Assembly (NCBI GenBank): GCA_048360435.1
Contig: DBGCOP010000009.1
Coordinates: 62,001-126,000 of the forward strand
Length of the DNA stretch: 64,000 bases
Reading direction: 5' to 3'
From: Limenecus sp048360435
Lineage (GTDB): Bacteria; Cyanobacteriota; Vampirovibrionia; Gastranaerophilales; Gastranaerophilaceae
The first letter of the stretch is position 1, and each line of letters opens with the position of its first letter. Shown here one piece after another: positions 36,202 through 44,856 of this stretch. The translations under genes and the position numbers were made by a program. Below the pieces are notes generated by a model. That model ran no database searches and was not told where the DNA came from. It saw nothing but the letters and a program-made list of their open reading frames with translations.

Positions 36202-36224
36202 TTATGCAATTGATTTTTGCATAA
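36202..36224 (+). promoter_or_regulatory. Perfect inverted repeat upstream of the alpha-oxoamine synthase
   Basis: TTATGCAA (36202-36209) and TTGCATAA (36217-36224) are exact complements separated by seven bases, 46 bases before the start codon of the next gene. Operator or hairpin; nothing else is visible in this gap. Confidence 0.35.
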
Positions 36225-36269
36225 AAGTCTACACAAAATAGAATGTGCAATTATATATGGAGAATTTTT

Positions 36270-37541
36270 GTGACAAATTTAAAAAATAATGAAAAAATAA
36301 AATTTGAAAATTTTTTAAACACAGAACTTGGTGATGATCTTTTTAAAAAAGCCGAAAAAGTTACAGAAATATTAAACAGTGATTTTTTGACAGGTAATGA
36401 AGGTCTGGGAATGATTTCAATGGAACAACATCAAGGTGAATATCCGATTAAGGAAAAAAACGGTGATATACACTCAGTCATAATGCTTGGATCTAATTCA
36501 TATCTCAACCTCTCTACAAACAAGCAGGTCAACGAAGCCGCAGCAAAGGCACTTTCAAAATTCGGCTATGGAATGGGTGCTGTTTCTAATTATGCAGGAA
36601 TCACAGAAATTCACAAAGAACTTGAAAAGAGAATTGCTGATTTTTATAACACAGACGATGCGATAGTTTTTCCAAGCGGATATGGCACTAATGTAGGTGT
36701 AATTGCCGCACTGTGCGGAGAAGGAGATGTCATAATAAACGACAGTGCAAACCATGCATCAATTTTCGACGGCTGCAAATTATCAGGAGCAGAAATAAAA
36801 GTATTTCCTCATGCAGAAATGAAAGGGCTTGAAAGAATTTTAAAAAAAATACCTGAAGAAAAAACAGGACGTCTGATTATTACAGACGGTGTATTTTCAA
36901 TGGACGGGGATATAGCTAAACTTGATATAATCACACAACTTGCAGAAGAATATAAATGCAAAGTGATGGTTGATGATGCACACGGAATCGGAATTGTCGG
37001 CCCGACTGGAAGAGGTTCTGCTGAGTATCACAATGTAATGGATAAAATTGACCTAAATGTAGGAATGCTAAGTAAGTCTCCCGGAGGACTTGGTGGCTAT
37101 TGCGCAGCGTCAGAAGCAATCATACAATATCTCAGACTGTATGCCAGAACGTACTTCTTTTCAACAGCACTCCCTGCATCAGTTGCAGGAGGTTTGAATG
37201 AAGTTTTTAAACTTTTTCAAAAAGATGAAGCTGGAAGAAAAACTCTCTGGAAAAAAATCAACTATTTAAAAGAAAAATTAAATAACGCAGGATTTGACAT
37301 CGGTCACTCACAGTCCGCCATAATTCCTGTCATGATTTATGATGAAGAAAAACTGTTTCAAATTCATTCAGAACTTAGAGAGAACGGGCTGTATACAAAT
37401 ATTGTAACTTATCCTGCCGTAAGAAGAAAAGAATGCAGGCTAAGACTCTGTGCTATGAAAGAACTAACATATGAACAAATTGACAGAGCCGTTGACATAT
37501 TAAAAGAACTGGACAAAAAATACAAAATAACTAAAAATTAA
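36270..37541 (+). CDS. PLP-dependent alpha-oxoamine synthase (BioF/Kbl-like)
   Basis: Condenses an amino acid with an acyl-CoA. GTG at 36270 is the proposed start because GGAG lies seven bases before it. Conserved family segments: LGSNSYLNLS, GYGMGAVSNYAG, DSANHASIFDGCKLSGA, VDDAHGIGIVG and the Schiff-base Lys in MLSKSPGGLGGY (usually SKALGG). BioF, glycine C-acetyltransferase and serine palmitoyltransferase share this pattern, and length 423 with an extra N-terminal 40 residues resembles the SPT-like group. No biotin genes are adjacent. Confidence 0.85.
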   Translation: MTNLKNNEKIKFENFLNTELGDDLFKKAEKVTEILNSDFLTGNEGLGMISMEQHQGEYPIKEKNGDIHSVIMLGSNSYLNLSTNKQVNEAAAKALSKFGYGMGAVSNYAGITEIHKELEKRIADFYNTDDAIVFPSGYGTNVGVIAALCGEGDVIINDSANHASIFDGCKLSGAEIKVFPHAEMKGLERILKKIPEEKTGRLIITDGVFSMDGDIAKLDIITQLAEEYKCKVMVDDAHGIGIVGPTGRGSAEYHNVMDKIDLNVGMLSKSPGGLGGYCAASEAIIQYLRLYARTYFFSTALPASVAGGLNEVFKLFQKDEAGRKTLWKKINYLKEKLNNAGFDIGHSQSAIIPVMIYDEEKLFQIHSELRENGLYTNIVTYPAVRRKECRLRLCAMKELTYEQIDRAVDILKELDKKYKITKN

Positions 37542-38026
37542 GAAAACAGACAGATTTTACCTTCTGCAATCGTCTTTTTCACATCTATAACGCGCTGATT
37601 TGAACTTCCAACCCAATGTAAATTATTATTCTTTAGCTCTTCTTTGAATTTACCTTCAGCGACAACATCAACATCACAAATCCCTTCAAGATTCATAATT
37701 TGCTCCCAGCTATATCCCGTATAAAGCCATATTGTCTTTTGTGGGTATAAGGTACGGCATTTCTTTATAAGCCTAAATACTTCATCTCTGTTATAAGGCA
37801 TTAAAGGGTCGCCTCCACTGAAAGTTATACCGTCAATATATGGCTTATTCAGTGCTTCAAAAAGTTCTTCTTCCGCTAATTTATCAAATGATAAACCACA
37901 ATTTTTATCCCAGGTAATAGGATTCTGACAATTATGACAGTGGTGCTCACACCCTGAGACCCAGAGAACAACTCTCAAGCCTTCACCATTAAGCATATCT
38001 TCTTTTGTAATATTGTGGTATTTCAT
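37538..38026 (-). CDS. nrdG: Anaerobic ribonucleotide reductase activating enzyme
   Basis: Radical-SAM activase that installs the glycyl radical on NrdD. The cluster motif is GCEHHCHNCQNP (C-x3-C-x2-C), preceded by GEGLRVVLWVSG, with ITFSGGDPL downstream for SAM. Length 162 is standard. It starts one base after nrdD, forming an nrdDG operon, and its stop interlocks with the stop of the convergent oxoamine synthase. Confidence 0.96.
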   Translation of the reverse strand: MKYHNITKEDMLNGEGLRVVLWVSGCEHHCHNCQNPITWDKNCGLSFDKLAEEELFEALNKPYIDGITFSGGDPLMPYNRDEVFRLIKKCRTLYPQKTIWLYTGYSWEQIMNLEGICDVDVVAEGKFKEELKNNNLHWVGSSNQRVIDVKKTIAEGKICLFS

Positions 38027-38027
38027 C

Positions 38028-40295
38028 TTACATACTCACTCTATCATTAATTTCTTCCATTTTTGCCTCATTTAGCCTTGTGTCGCCTTTTACTCTGGAA
38101 TATGAAAGATATCCGTTCATTCTATCAATTTTAGTAAGATTCTTGCTTCCGCATTTTGGGCAAACATCCATTGACAATTCCTGGTGTCCGCAGTCATCAC
38201 AATATGCCAGCGAAAGATTTACCCCCTCATAAAAACCTTTATCCATAGCTCTGTTTACGAGTGTTTCTATTGCCTTTGTATTATAAGAAACAGGATATTT
38301 CACATATTGTATTTTTCCGCCATTTAAAAGCTCCCAGAATCTGCCCTCCAGATCCTGTTTTTCAATAGGTCCGATATCTTCTGTCACGTGGCAGTGAAAA
38401 CTATTTGAAACATAGCCTCTGTCAGAAACTTTATCAACCTTACCATACTTTTTACGAAACTGCTTAACTTGAAGACCACAAAGGTTTTCTGCCGGTGTTC
38501 CATAGATTGCATAAAGATTACCGTCTTTTTCTTTAAATTCATTAACTTTTTTATTGATATAACTCATAACCTCTAATGCAAACCCACCATCTTCAACAAG
38601 TGATTTTTGGTTATACAATTCCTGCAACTCATTCAATGCAGTGATACCAAAAGATGCGGTTGCTGATTTCAAAAGAGGCTTAATTTTGTCATGAATTCCC
38701 AAATGTCCGCCATAAAAACCACCTTCACAAAAAGCAAGAGGATTTATGGATGCTCTCATTTCACCAAGATAAGCATAGGTTCTTATATGAATTTGTCTTA
38801 TCATTTCAAGATAAAAATCAAGAATTTCATAAAAATCTTTACCTTCTTTTTGAGACTTTGCATAAATCATCGGCAGGTGTAGACTAACTGCCCCAATATT
38901 AAACCTGCCGACAAATACAGGTTTGTCGTTTTCATCAGCAGGTTTTGCTCCGCCTTTTTCAAACCATGGAGATAGAAAAGCTCTACAACCCATAGGAGAA
39001 ATAACTCTCTTGTATTTTTTATACATGCTTGCAATATATCCTTCACCGGTTAAAGAGAGCCAGTCAGGATACATAGCTCTTTTTGAGCATTCAATACCAG
39101 CATAAAAGAGGTCTTCAAGCTCCCCGCCTCTACCATGAAGATCTTTGTCATGAAGAAATACAATTTTGGGGAACAAAACAGGTTTTTTATTACCTTTTTT
39201 GCCCTGTCCCTCCTTACGAACCTCAAGCATCATTAAAGAAGCCATTTTAGCAAATTTATCCGTTCCAAGCCCCATTGTCATTGTTATAAATGGATAATCG
39301 CCTCTGCTTGAAGCTACCGTATTAAACTTATACTCCCAGCCCTGAAAACCGTCATGCAGATCATTTTTAACATCCATAATAGCCTCTTCCTCTGCCTTCT
39401 GAGAAGAAACACCCATATCAACATATTTTTTATATTGTTTTTCATATGTTTTTTGGGCATAAGGTGCAAGAATTTTATCAACTTCAGGAACCGTAAAACC
39501 GCCGTATTGTTGGCTTGCCGCAGCCATAACAATATCACCGATAACATCAAATGCAACTTCTAGTGTTTTAGGCTCGTTATACCAGAGATTGCCCATTTCA
39601 AAACCACCTTTTAAGACATTTGCAACATCAAATAAACAGCAGTTCATTGTATCTCTTCTTGCAGACATATCATGAATATATATGTAGCCATCACGAATAG
39701 CTTGCAATTCCGGTACAGTTAAGAAAAACTTTTTGTATAACTCTTTATTTAGCTGATTAAATATCAAAGACCGTTTTGTTGAAACAAGAGCAGAATCAGC
39801 ATTCGAGTTTTCTTTATCGCCGATATACATGATTTTTTGGCTTTCCTGATAAACTTTATCAAGCATATTTACAAAATCAATTTTATAATTTCTGTAATTT
39901 CTATAACTTTTAGCAACCTTTGGATTAAGAGCTTCAAGAGCATTTTCAACAATACAGTGCATTTTAAAAATTTCAATCTCTGTTTGCTTAGATTCTAAAA
40001 CACTTTTATCCACAAAATCTGTAATATCTTTGATTTCTTTTTCTGTAAAATCAACAAGCATTCTTGCAGCAGATTTTTTTATTGCAGCTACTACTTTTTG
40101 CACATCATACTCTTCTTTTGTACCATCTTTTTTGATTATTTTAATCTGATTAAGCCCATGTTTTTGAGCTATACCAACTAGTTTAGGCTTTAAATCGACA
40201 GAACCCAGTGATTTAGGTTTTGTAACAACAATGTCATTAACTGCGGATAGAGGCTTATCCCTAGCTATAACTTTTTCATTATCTAATTCATTCAT
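38028..40295 (-). CDS. nrdD: Anaerobic (class III) ribonucleoside-triphosphate reductase
   Basis: Makes dNTPs without oxygen. ATG at 40295 (MNELDNEKV) follows AGGAG. An N-terminal ATP-cone occupies about residues 45-135 (IKKDGTKEEYDVQKVVAAIKK, split). The catalytic barrel has HDMSARRDTMNCCLFD; the C-terminal zinc site is CDDCGHQE...CPKCGS; and the glycyl-radical loop is RMNGYLSYSRV. Length 755. A cobalamin riboswitch precedes it. Confidence 0.96.
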   Translation of the reverse strand: MNELDNEKVIARDKPLSAVNDIVVTKPKSLGSVDLKPKLVGIAQKHGLNQIKIIKKDGTKEEYDVQKVVAAIKKSAARMLVDFTEKEIKDITDFVDKSVLESKQTEIEIFKMHCIVENALEALNPKVAKSYRNYRNYKIDFVNMLDKVYQESQKIMYIGDKENSNADSALVSTKRSLIFNQLNKELYKKFFLTVPELQAIRDGYIYIHDMSARRDTMNCCLFDVANVLKGGFEMGNLWYNEPKTLEVAFDVIGDIVMAAASQQYGGFTVPEVDKILAPYAQKTYEKQYKKYVDMGVSSQKAEEEAIMDVKNDLHDGFQGWEYKFNTVASSRGDYPFITMTMGLGTDKFAKMASLMMLEVRKEGQGKKGNKKPVLFPKIVFLHDKDLHGRGGELEDLFYAGIECSKRAMYPDWLSLTGEGYIASMYKKYKRVISPMGCRAFLSPWFEKGGAKPADENDKPVFVGRFNIGAVSLHLPMIYAKSQKEGKDFYEILDFYLEMIRQIHIRTYAYLGEMRASINPLAFCEGGFYGGHLGIHDKIKPLLKSATASFGITALNELQELYNQKSLVEDGGFALEVMSYINKKVNEFKEKDGNLYAIYGTPAENLCGLQVKQFRKKYGKVDKVSDRGYVSNSFHCHVTEDIGPIEKQDLEGRFWELLNGGKIQYVKYPVSYNTKAIETLVNRAMDKGFYEGVNLSLAYCDDCGHQELSMDVCPKCGSKNLTKIDRMNGYLSYSRVKGDTRLNEAKMEEINDRVSM

Positions 40296-40314
40296 ATAAA
40301 TCTCCTTTTTTTTC

Positions 40315-40358
40315 AAAAAGGCAGAAATTGGCTAGCAAATTGTTCTCCCAAATTCCTG
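40315..40358 (-). terminator. Terminator hairpin of the riboswitch expression platform
   Basis: CAGGAATTTGG (40358-40348) pairs with CCAATTTCTG (40331-40322) with one bulge, followed by CC and five T before the nrdD ribosome site. It lies directly after the aptamer and is the likely on/off switch. Confidence 0.55.
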
Positions 40359-40445
40359 TCTCGAGGTATCTCAAGATTAAAGCATTCCGACTTTTACGGC
40401 TGCGGACCAGTGTAGGATTTTCACCCTGCTTTCCTTTAATCTTTT
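40321..40445 (-). ncRNA. Cobalamin (B12) riboswitch upstream of nrdDG
   Basis: Minus-strand leader contains the conserved core GGGTGAAAATCCTACACTGG, TCCGCAGCCGTAA and the B12-box-like TGAGATACCTCGAGACAGG, in the order of cobalamin aptamers. A 9-base helix AGATTAAAG/CTTTAATCT encloses the core. Known logic is repression of B12-independent isozymes when the cofactor is available, implying that a B12-dependent class II reductase exists elsewhere. Exact aptamer ends are approximate. Confidence 0.82.
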
Positions 40446-40529
40446 ATTAATTTTATCAAAAAACTTTCTATTGGGAAATAAAGTTACAATAAATTAAAAA
40501 ACTTATACATATAATATTATTTTTCTTTG

Positions 40530-43500
40530 TTAAATTGCTATTTGAATATTAAACATTAATCCCCAACCTTCTCTTCCCCCTGTTCTTATTACAGTTTCAA
40601 GAAAACAGGTTATACGTTCACTCAAACGCTTTCTAACACCAGCTCCAAATTGAGCCCAAGTATTCAATGTTAATGTTTCAATTTTCAAACCATTACCTGT
40701 TGCTTTAATATCACTCATAAGAGGTATTACACATCCGCCATATATGTATGGTTCAAAGCCGTTTTCATTCCTATATGTCAACCTTAAAGAAGGTGAAATA
40801 GTCAAGCCATTTACCTGAGATTGGCTCATATCAACATTTTGGAAATTTACCAGATTTGAGGGACTCAAAAAAGTATAAGCAGTTGTAAAATTAGGTTGCA
40901 CAATGAATCTTTTAAGAACTTTCCAGTTATATGCCAATTTTAAAGCAGTACCTGCTGTAACTATGCCATAGTCATCGTGTCCTGAATTATATCTGGAAGC
41001 AACACCGACACCGCCACCATTTATTGTCCAACCTGCATAAAAATCATCTTTAAAGGCACTTAAGAGGAAACCGCCATATCCACCGTTTTGATTCATATGA
41101 GAGTCAAGATACTGCTGGCTTGAACCGATATAAGAAGCATAAATAGTTGGAAATAATTTCCAATCATTTTTCGTTTCTTTCATAGGGAAATCATATCCCA
41201 GCATAAATCCATAAGATTGATTATTGAGAACACCTGATGCACCTGATAAATTAAATGTCTCAAGGTTTACATAAGGTCTTAACCATACCGCAGATCCGTC
41301 TTCATAATAGTAGTCAGCATACATCCCGGACGGCCTAACAGAAGCATAAGAGTTTAACTTTCTTATAGCGAGTTTTTGTTCTCTCAAATTAGTATAAATT
41401 TCATCTGTTCTGTTTAATGAATAATCATAACTCAACATCTGATTCATAAAAGCAGCAGATGTTGCACCTTGATATCTTTGGATATTTGGATTTAATCCGC
41501 CCAATTCTAACAGAGTTAATTTAGGAGTTAAAGCCCATCTGTATGTTTTTAAACCGCCATAAACTATTGAATTCTCCAGTTTTTCGGAAAGTGCCATATC
41601 AGTACCATATTTTTCATGGTCAAAAATATCAAATATAGTAGTTGATTGAACAGGATCGCTCAAAACATTGATATCTCTAATTGTCAATGGAGTCATATTT
41701 GCAGGATCGCCGATCAAATTTATATAATCAGAAGAAAGGGATGCCGGATCAACATCAATACATAAGGAATTTCCTCCTCCTGACATATTCAAATTTAATG
41801 TAGAACGATTTATCGTTCCATTCATAAAATCAAAATTAGTATTTGCAGCATAAATTTTAGCAGCTTCCAAACCAGATTGTTCATTATAAAAACGCAAGTT
41901 TATATTATTTGCTGTAATATCACCTTTAAAATCCTTATTCTGCGAACCTAAAAAGACATTATCATTATAGGAAGATGTTCCATTTATATTCAACTTTGTA
42001 CCTTCTTGTCCTGAAATATTGTCTGCCAAAACTATTTTTGAACCATTTGAAATATTCAAATTGACAATGCCTATTTCCTCAGGATCATTAGGATTGATAC
42101 TTATATGGAAAGCATTACTGCCAGAAGAATCGATGTTGCCTGAAAATATAATATCATTTTCAGGATTATCAGCATTTATATCCAAATGTCCTTGAACAAA
42201 CAACGCACCACCCAGCCCTTCTTTTGCCTTATTACCAATAAATTTAGCAGTTCCTGAAATTTTGACATCAGTTTCCTGAGCAATATACATAGCCCCACCG
42301 TTTGTTTTTGCGGTGTTATTCGTAAAAATATTCGAATCCTTAAATTCTGCACTATTGCCATAGATTATGACAGCACCTCCCCTTTCATTTAATGATTCAT
42401 TGTTTGAAAAAACACAACCTGACATAACAGAATTAGCATACATAAGAGATAAAGCTCCACCATAAAAGCCTGATGAATTACCTTCAAAAGATGTATTTGT
42501 TATCTGCATATTTCCTCCGCCTGCTACTGCTCCTCCGTGTCCCTCCAGTGCTTTATTAGCAGTAAAAGCGGCATTATTTATAATAAGCGTTGCAGAGTCA
42601 GCATTAGAAATTGCGCCACTGTCATTTCCAGCAACATTACCTATAAAAGATGTATCTGAAATATTAAGGATACCTTTATTCATAATCGCACCAGCTGTAC
42701 CAGTTGCAATTTCGTTACCAGAAAAAGATGAATTATCCTTGATTGTTAAGTTACCAACATTATAAATAGCCCCACCTTGTGCAGCTGCTGTAACATAATT
42801 GTCATCAAATGTAGTATTGCTAAGTACAACAGTACCTTTATCTATATAAAAAGCACCGCCGCCCATTGAACTGAAATTATTGCTGATATTTGAGCCGACA
42901 AAAGTTAAATCACCACCCCCAATGTAAGCAGCACCACCATAAATATTGGCACTATTATTCAAAATTTCTGTATTATTAAATAAAAGTGTACCATTTGAAA
43001 TATATAAAGCACCACCTTGATATGTTGCAGTGTTATTTGAAATTGAAGTATCTGAAGTACTTACACTTCCTCCTGTCATATAAATACCACCGCCATTATA
43101 AGCAACGTTATTGCTTACAGAGGATGAAATAATATCTAAAGAACCATTACCTTTATTGGCAATTGCTCCTCCATAGAATCCCTCATTGCCGCTAAAAGAT
43201 GAAGAGGTTATATCAATATTTCCGCTATTATTATCTAAAATGCTATTATTATCTTTAAATAAATTACCTGTAAAAGTTGAATTATCAATTGAAAGAGTCT
43301 GATTATTAACAACAATAGAACTGCCGGAAGAATTTGACATAATATTTAAATCTGATATTTTAGAACTTTTATCACCACCGTTAAACGTAAATTTATAACC
43401 GTTAAGAGTTAAGTTATGATGATTTTGCTCCTCACCAATTAACTCAATACCAACACTTTCATTAACAGCAGAGGTTAAAGAAACATCCGAATTGATGTTA

Positions 43501-43664
43501 ATTTTATGAACTGCATCAGGCATTGTGTTCGCTCTAGACAAAGCATCCATCAGCTCCGATGAAGTGCCTACTTCAAAGTCCTCAGCAAAACACAAAGAAG
43601 AAGAAAAAGAAAACATAGACAAAAGAAACAAACACGCTAGTTTAAATGTATTTTCAATATTCAT
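40530..43664 (-). CDS. Autotransporter adhesin-like protein with Pmp-type repeats (1044 aa)
   Basis: A signal peptide (FKLACLFLLSMFSFSSSLCFAE) leads to a passenger of about 550 residues built of right-handed beta-helix repeats. Each turn carries GGA(I/L/A) and F-x-x-N motifs, as in YGGAIANKGNG, GGGIYMTGG, GGALYISNG and FSGNEG, the pairing known from chlamydial Pmp proteins. The last ~290 residues (from the FMNQMLSYDYSLNRTDE region) form an autotransporter beta-barrel ending WGLMFNIQIAI. It shows that the cell has an outer membrane. Surface adhesion is inferred. Confidence 0.9.
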   Translation of the reverse strand: MNIENTFKLACLFLLSMFSFSSSLCFAEDFEVGTSSELMDALSRANTMPDAVHKININSDVSLTSAVNESVGIELIGEEQNHHNLTLNGYKFTFNGGDKSSKISDLNIMSNSSGSSIVVNNQTLSIDNSTFTGNLFKDNNSILDNNSGNIDITSSSFSGNEGFYGGAIANKGNGSLDIISSSVSNNVAYNGGGIYMTGGSVSTSDTSISNNTATYQGGALYISNGTLLFNNTEILNNSANIYGGAAYIGGGDLTFVGSNISNNFSSMGGGAFYIDKGTVVLSNTTFDDNYVTAAAQGGAIYNVGNLTIKDNSSFSGNEIATGTAGAIMNKGILNISDTSFIGNVAGNDSGAISNADSATLIINNAAFTANKALEGHGGAVAGGGNMQITNTSFEGNSSGFYGGALSLMYANSVMSGCVFSNNESLNERGGAVIIYGNSAEFKDSNIFTNNTAKTNGGAMYIAQETDVKISGTAKFIGNKAKEGLGGALFVQGHLDINADNPENDIIFSGNIDSSGSNAFHISINPNDPEEIGIVNLNISNGSKIVLADNISGQEGTKLNINGTSSYNDNVFLGSQNKDFKGDITANNINLRFYNEQSGLEAAKIYAANTNFDFMNGTINRSTLNLNMSGGGNSLCIDVDPASLSSDYINLIGDPANMTPLTIRDINVLSDPVQSTTIFDIFDHEKYGTDMALSEKLENSIVYGGLKTYRWALTPKLTLLELGGLNPNIQRYQGATSAAFMNQMLSYDYSLNRTDEIYTNLREQKLAIRKLNSYASVRPSGMYADYYYEDGSAVWLRPYVNLETFNLSGASGVLNNQSYGFMLGYDFPMKETKNDWKLFPTIYASYIGSSQQYLDSHMNQNGGYGGFLLSAFKDDFYAGWTINGGGVGVASRYNSGHDDYGIVTAGTALKLAYNWKVLKRFIVQPNFTTAYTFLSPSNLVNFQNVDMSQSQVNGLTISPSLRLTYRNENGFEPYIYGGCVIPLMSDIKATGNGLKIETLTLNTWAQFGAGVRKRLSERITCFLETVIRTGGREGWGLMFNIQIAI

Positions 43665-43822
43665 AAAAATAATCCTAATGTTATAAACAACAATAGAATC
43701 ATATTAATAATTTCAAAAAAAATATTATATTACCCACATGCAATGGTCACACAGATGATAAATTAACACCTATAACGATAATTTTATTTGGGAAATGTAT
43801 TAATTTTATAAAATAATTAAAC

Positions 43823-43856
43823 AAAAAAAGATAGGGATAAATCCTATCTTTTTTAA
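43823..43856 (-). terminator. Terminator after tRNA-Arg(TCT)
   Basis: AAAAGATAGG/CCTATCTTTT stem with flanking A- and T-tracts just past the tRNA 3' end on the minus strand; it could act both ways. The 158 bases between it and 43665 contain no feature I can support besides the autotransporter's presumed promoter. Confidence 0.75.
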
Positions 43857-43860
43857 TATT

Positions 43861-43934
<74 letters not shown>

Positions 43935-44083
43935 ATCCTCAATAAATTATTCAATCTATATTTTATTTATAGCATATAAATTTTTTCATGCAACAGAAAA
44001 TTTTTTATAAATAAACGCTTTACAATTTATTATTTTTTTATTAATATAATCTTACTCTAATCAATACAAAATCTTAACTCATT

Positions 44084-44171
44084 GGAGGAGTGCCAGAGCG
44101 GTTGATTGGAGCAGTCTTGAAAACTGTCGTACGTTTGTAGCGTACCGTGGGTTCGAATCCCACCTCCTCCT
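44084..44171 (+). tRNA. tRNA-Ser (anticodon TGA)
   Basis: Acceptor GGAGGAG/CTCCTCC, anticodon loop CTTGAAA on GCAGT/ACTGT, a long variable arm with stem GTACG/CGTAC typical of class II tRNAs, and T-arm GTGGG/CCCAC. The base after the acceptor is T, so the discriminator would be U73 rather than the usual G. No encoded CCA. Confidence 0.95.
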
Positions 44172-44176
44172 TTTTT

Positions 44177-44204
44177 AAAAGCTTCACTTTAAGTGAAGCT
44201 TTTT
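44177..44204 (+). terminator. Terminator after tRNA-Ser
   Basis: AAAAGCTTCACTT and AAGTGAAGCTTTT form a long perfect stem with a tiny loop and T-tract, immediately after the tRNA. Confidence 0.88.
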
Positions 44205-44271
44205 AGTTTAAACCAGTTCCAACAAGTATGTACAATAGTACTAAATATATTGTTATTTTGAGTAACATTAA

Positions 44272-44790
44272 TTATTTGCTTAATTTATAAATTAAGTGTA
44301 GCATTTGTCTGCTATTTACTTTTTTAAAAAATTCTCCTGAAATTTTAGCATTAAGTTTTTCTGCAACTTTTCTTGACGACAAATTGTTAGGGCGTATCTC
44401 AAAAATAACTTCTTTTAAATTTAAAGAATTAAAAGCATAATCTATTAAATGTTTTGCATCTTCATAGGCATAACCGCTATGCCAATAGTCTTTCTTTAAT
44501 ATGTAACCGATTTCATAATACTTTTGTCCATTTATTGTATCCGGCTCAAGGGCAGCCTGACCAATAATTTCACCCGTAAATTTTTGTTCCAAAAGAAAAA
44601 AGCCAAGATTATATTCAGCATAACTTTTTAAATTACGATCAATCCATGCCTGAACATCTTCATTTGAAAAATCATGTTCCCACGCATACATAACTTCATT
44701 ATCTTGCAACATAGATTTAATCTCATTAAAATCATCTTGAGAGATATATCTAAGCAAAAGTCTGTCTGTTTTTAGAAATAAACGCTGCAT
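44272..44790 (-). CDS. RimJ/RimL-type GNAT acetyltransferase
   Basis: 172 residues. Begins with LFLKTDRLLLRYISQDDFNEI (split), the family's typical first strand, then GQAALEPDTINGQKYYEIGYIL and HSGYAYEDAKHLIDYAF around the acetyl-CoA loop, ending VIFEIRPNNLSSRKVAEKLNA. Family members acetylate ribosomal protein or other N-termini and some antibiotics; the target is unknown. No ribosome site is evident before the ATG. Confidence 0.88.
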   Translation of the reverse strand: MQRLFLKTDRLLLRYISQDDFNEIKSMLQDNEVMYAWEHDFSNEDVQAWIDRNLKSYAEYNLGFFLLEQKFTGEIIGQAALEPDTINGQKYYEIGYILKKDYWHSGYAYEDAKHLIDYAFNSLNLKEVIFEIRPNNLSSRKVAEKLNAKISGEFFKKVNSRQMLHLIYKLSK

Positions 44791-44856
44791 AAATAAAAGT
44801 TAACATGAAGATACTATCCAAACTATAAACACATTTCATCAAAAAAGATAAAAAAT

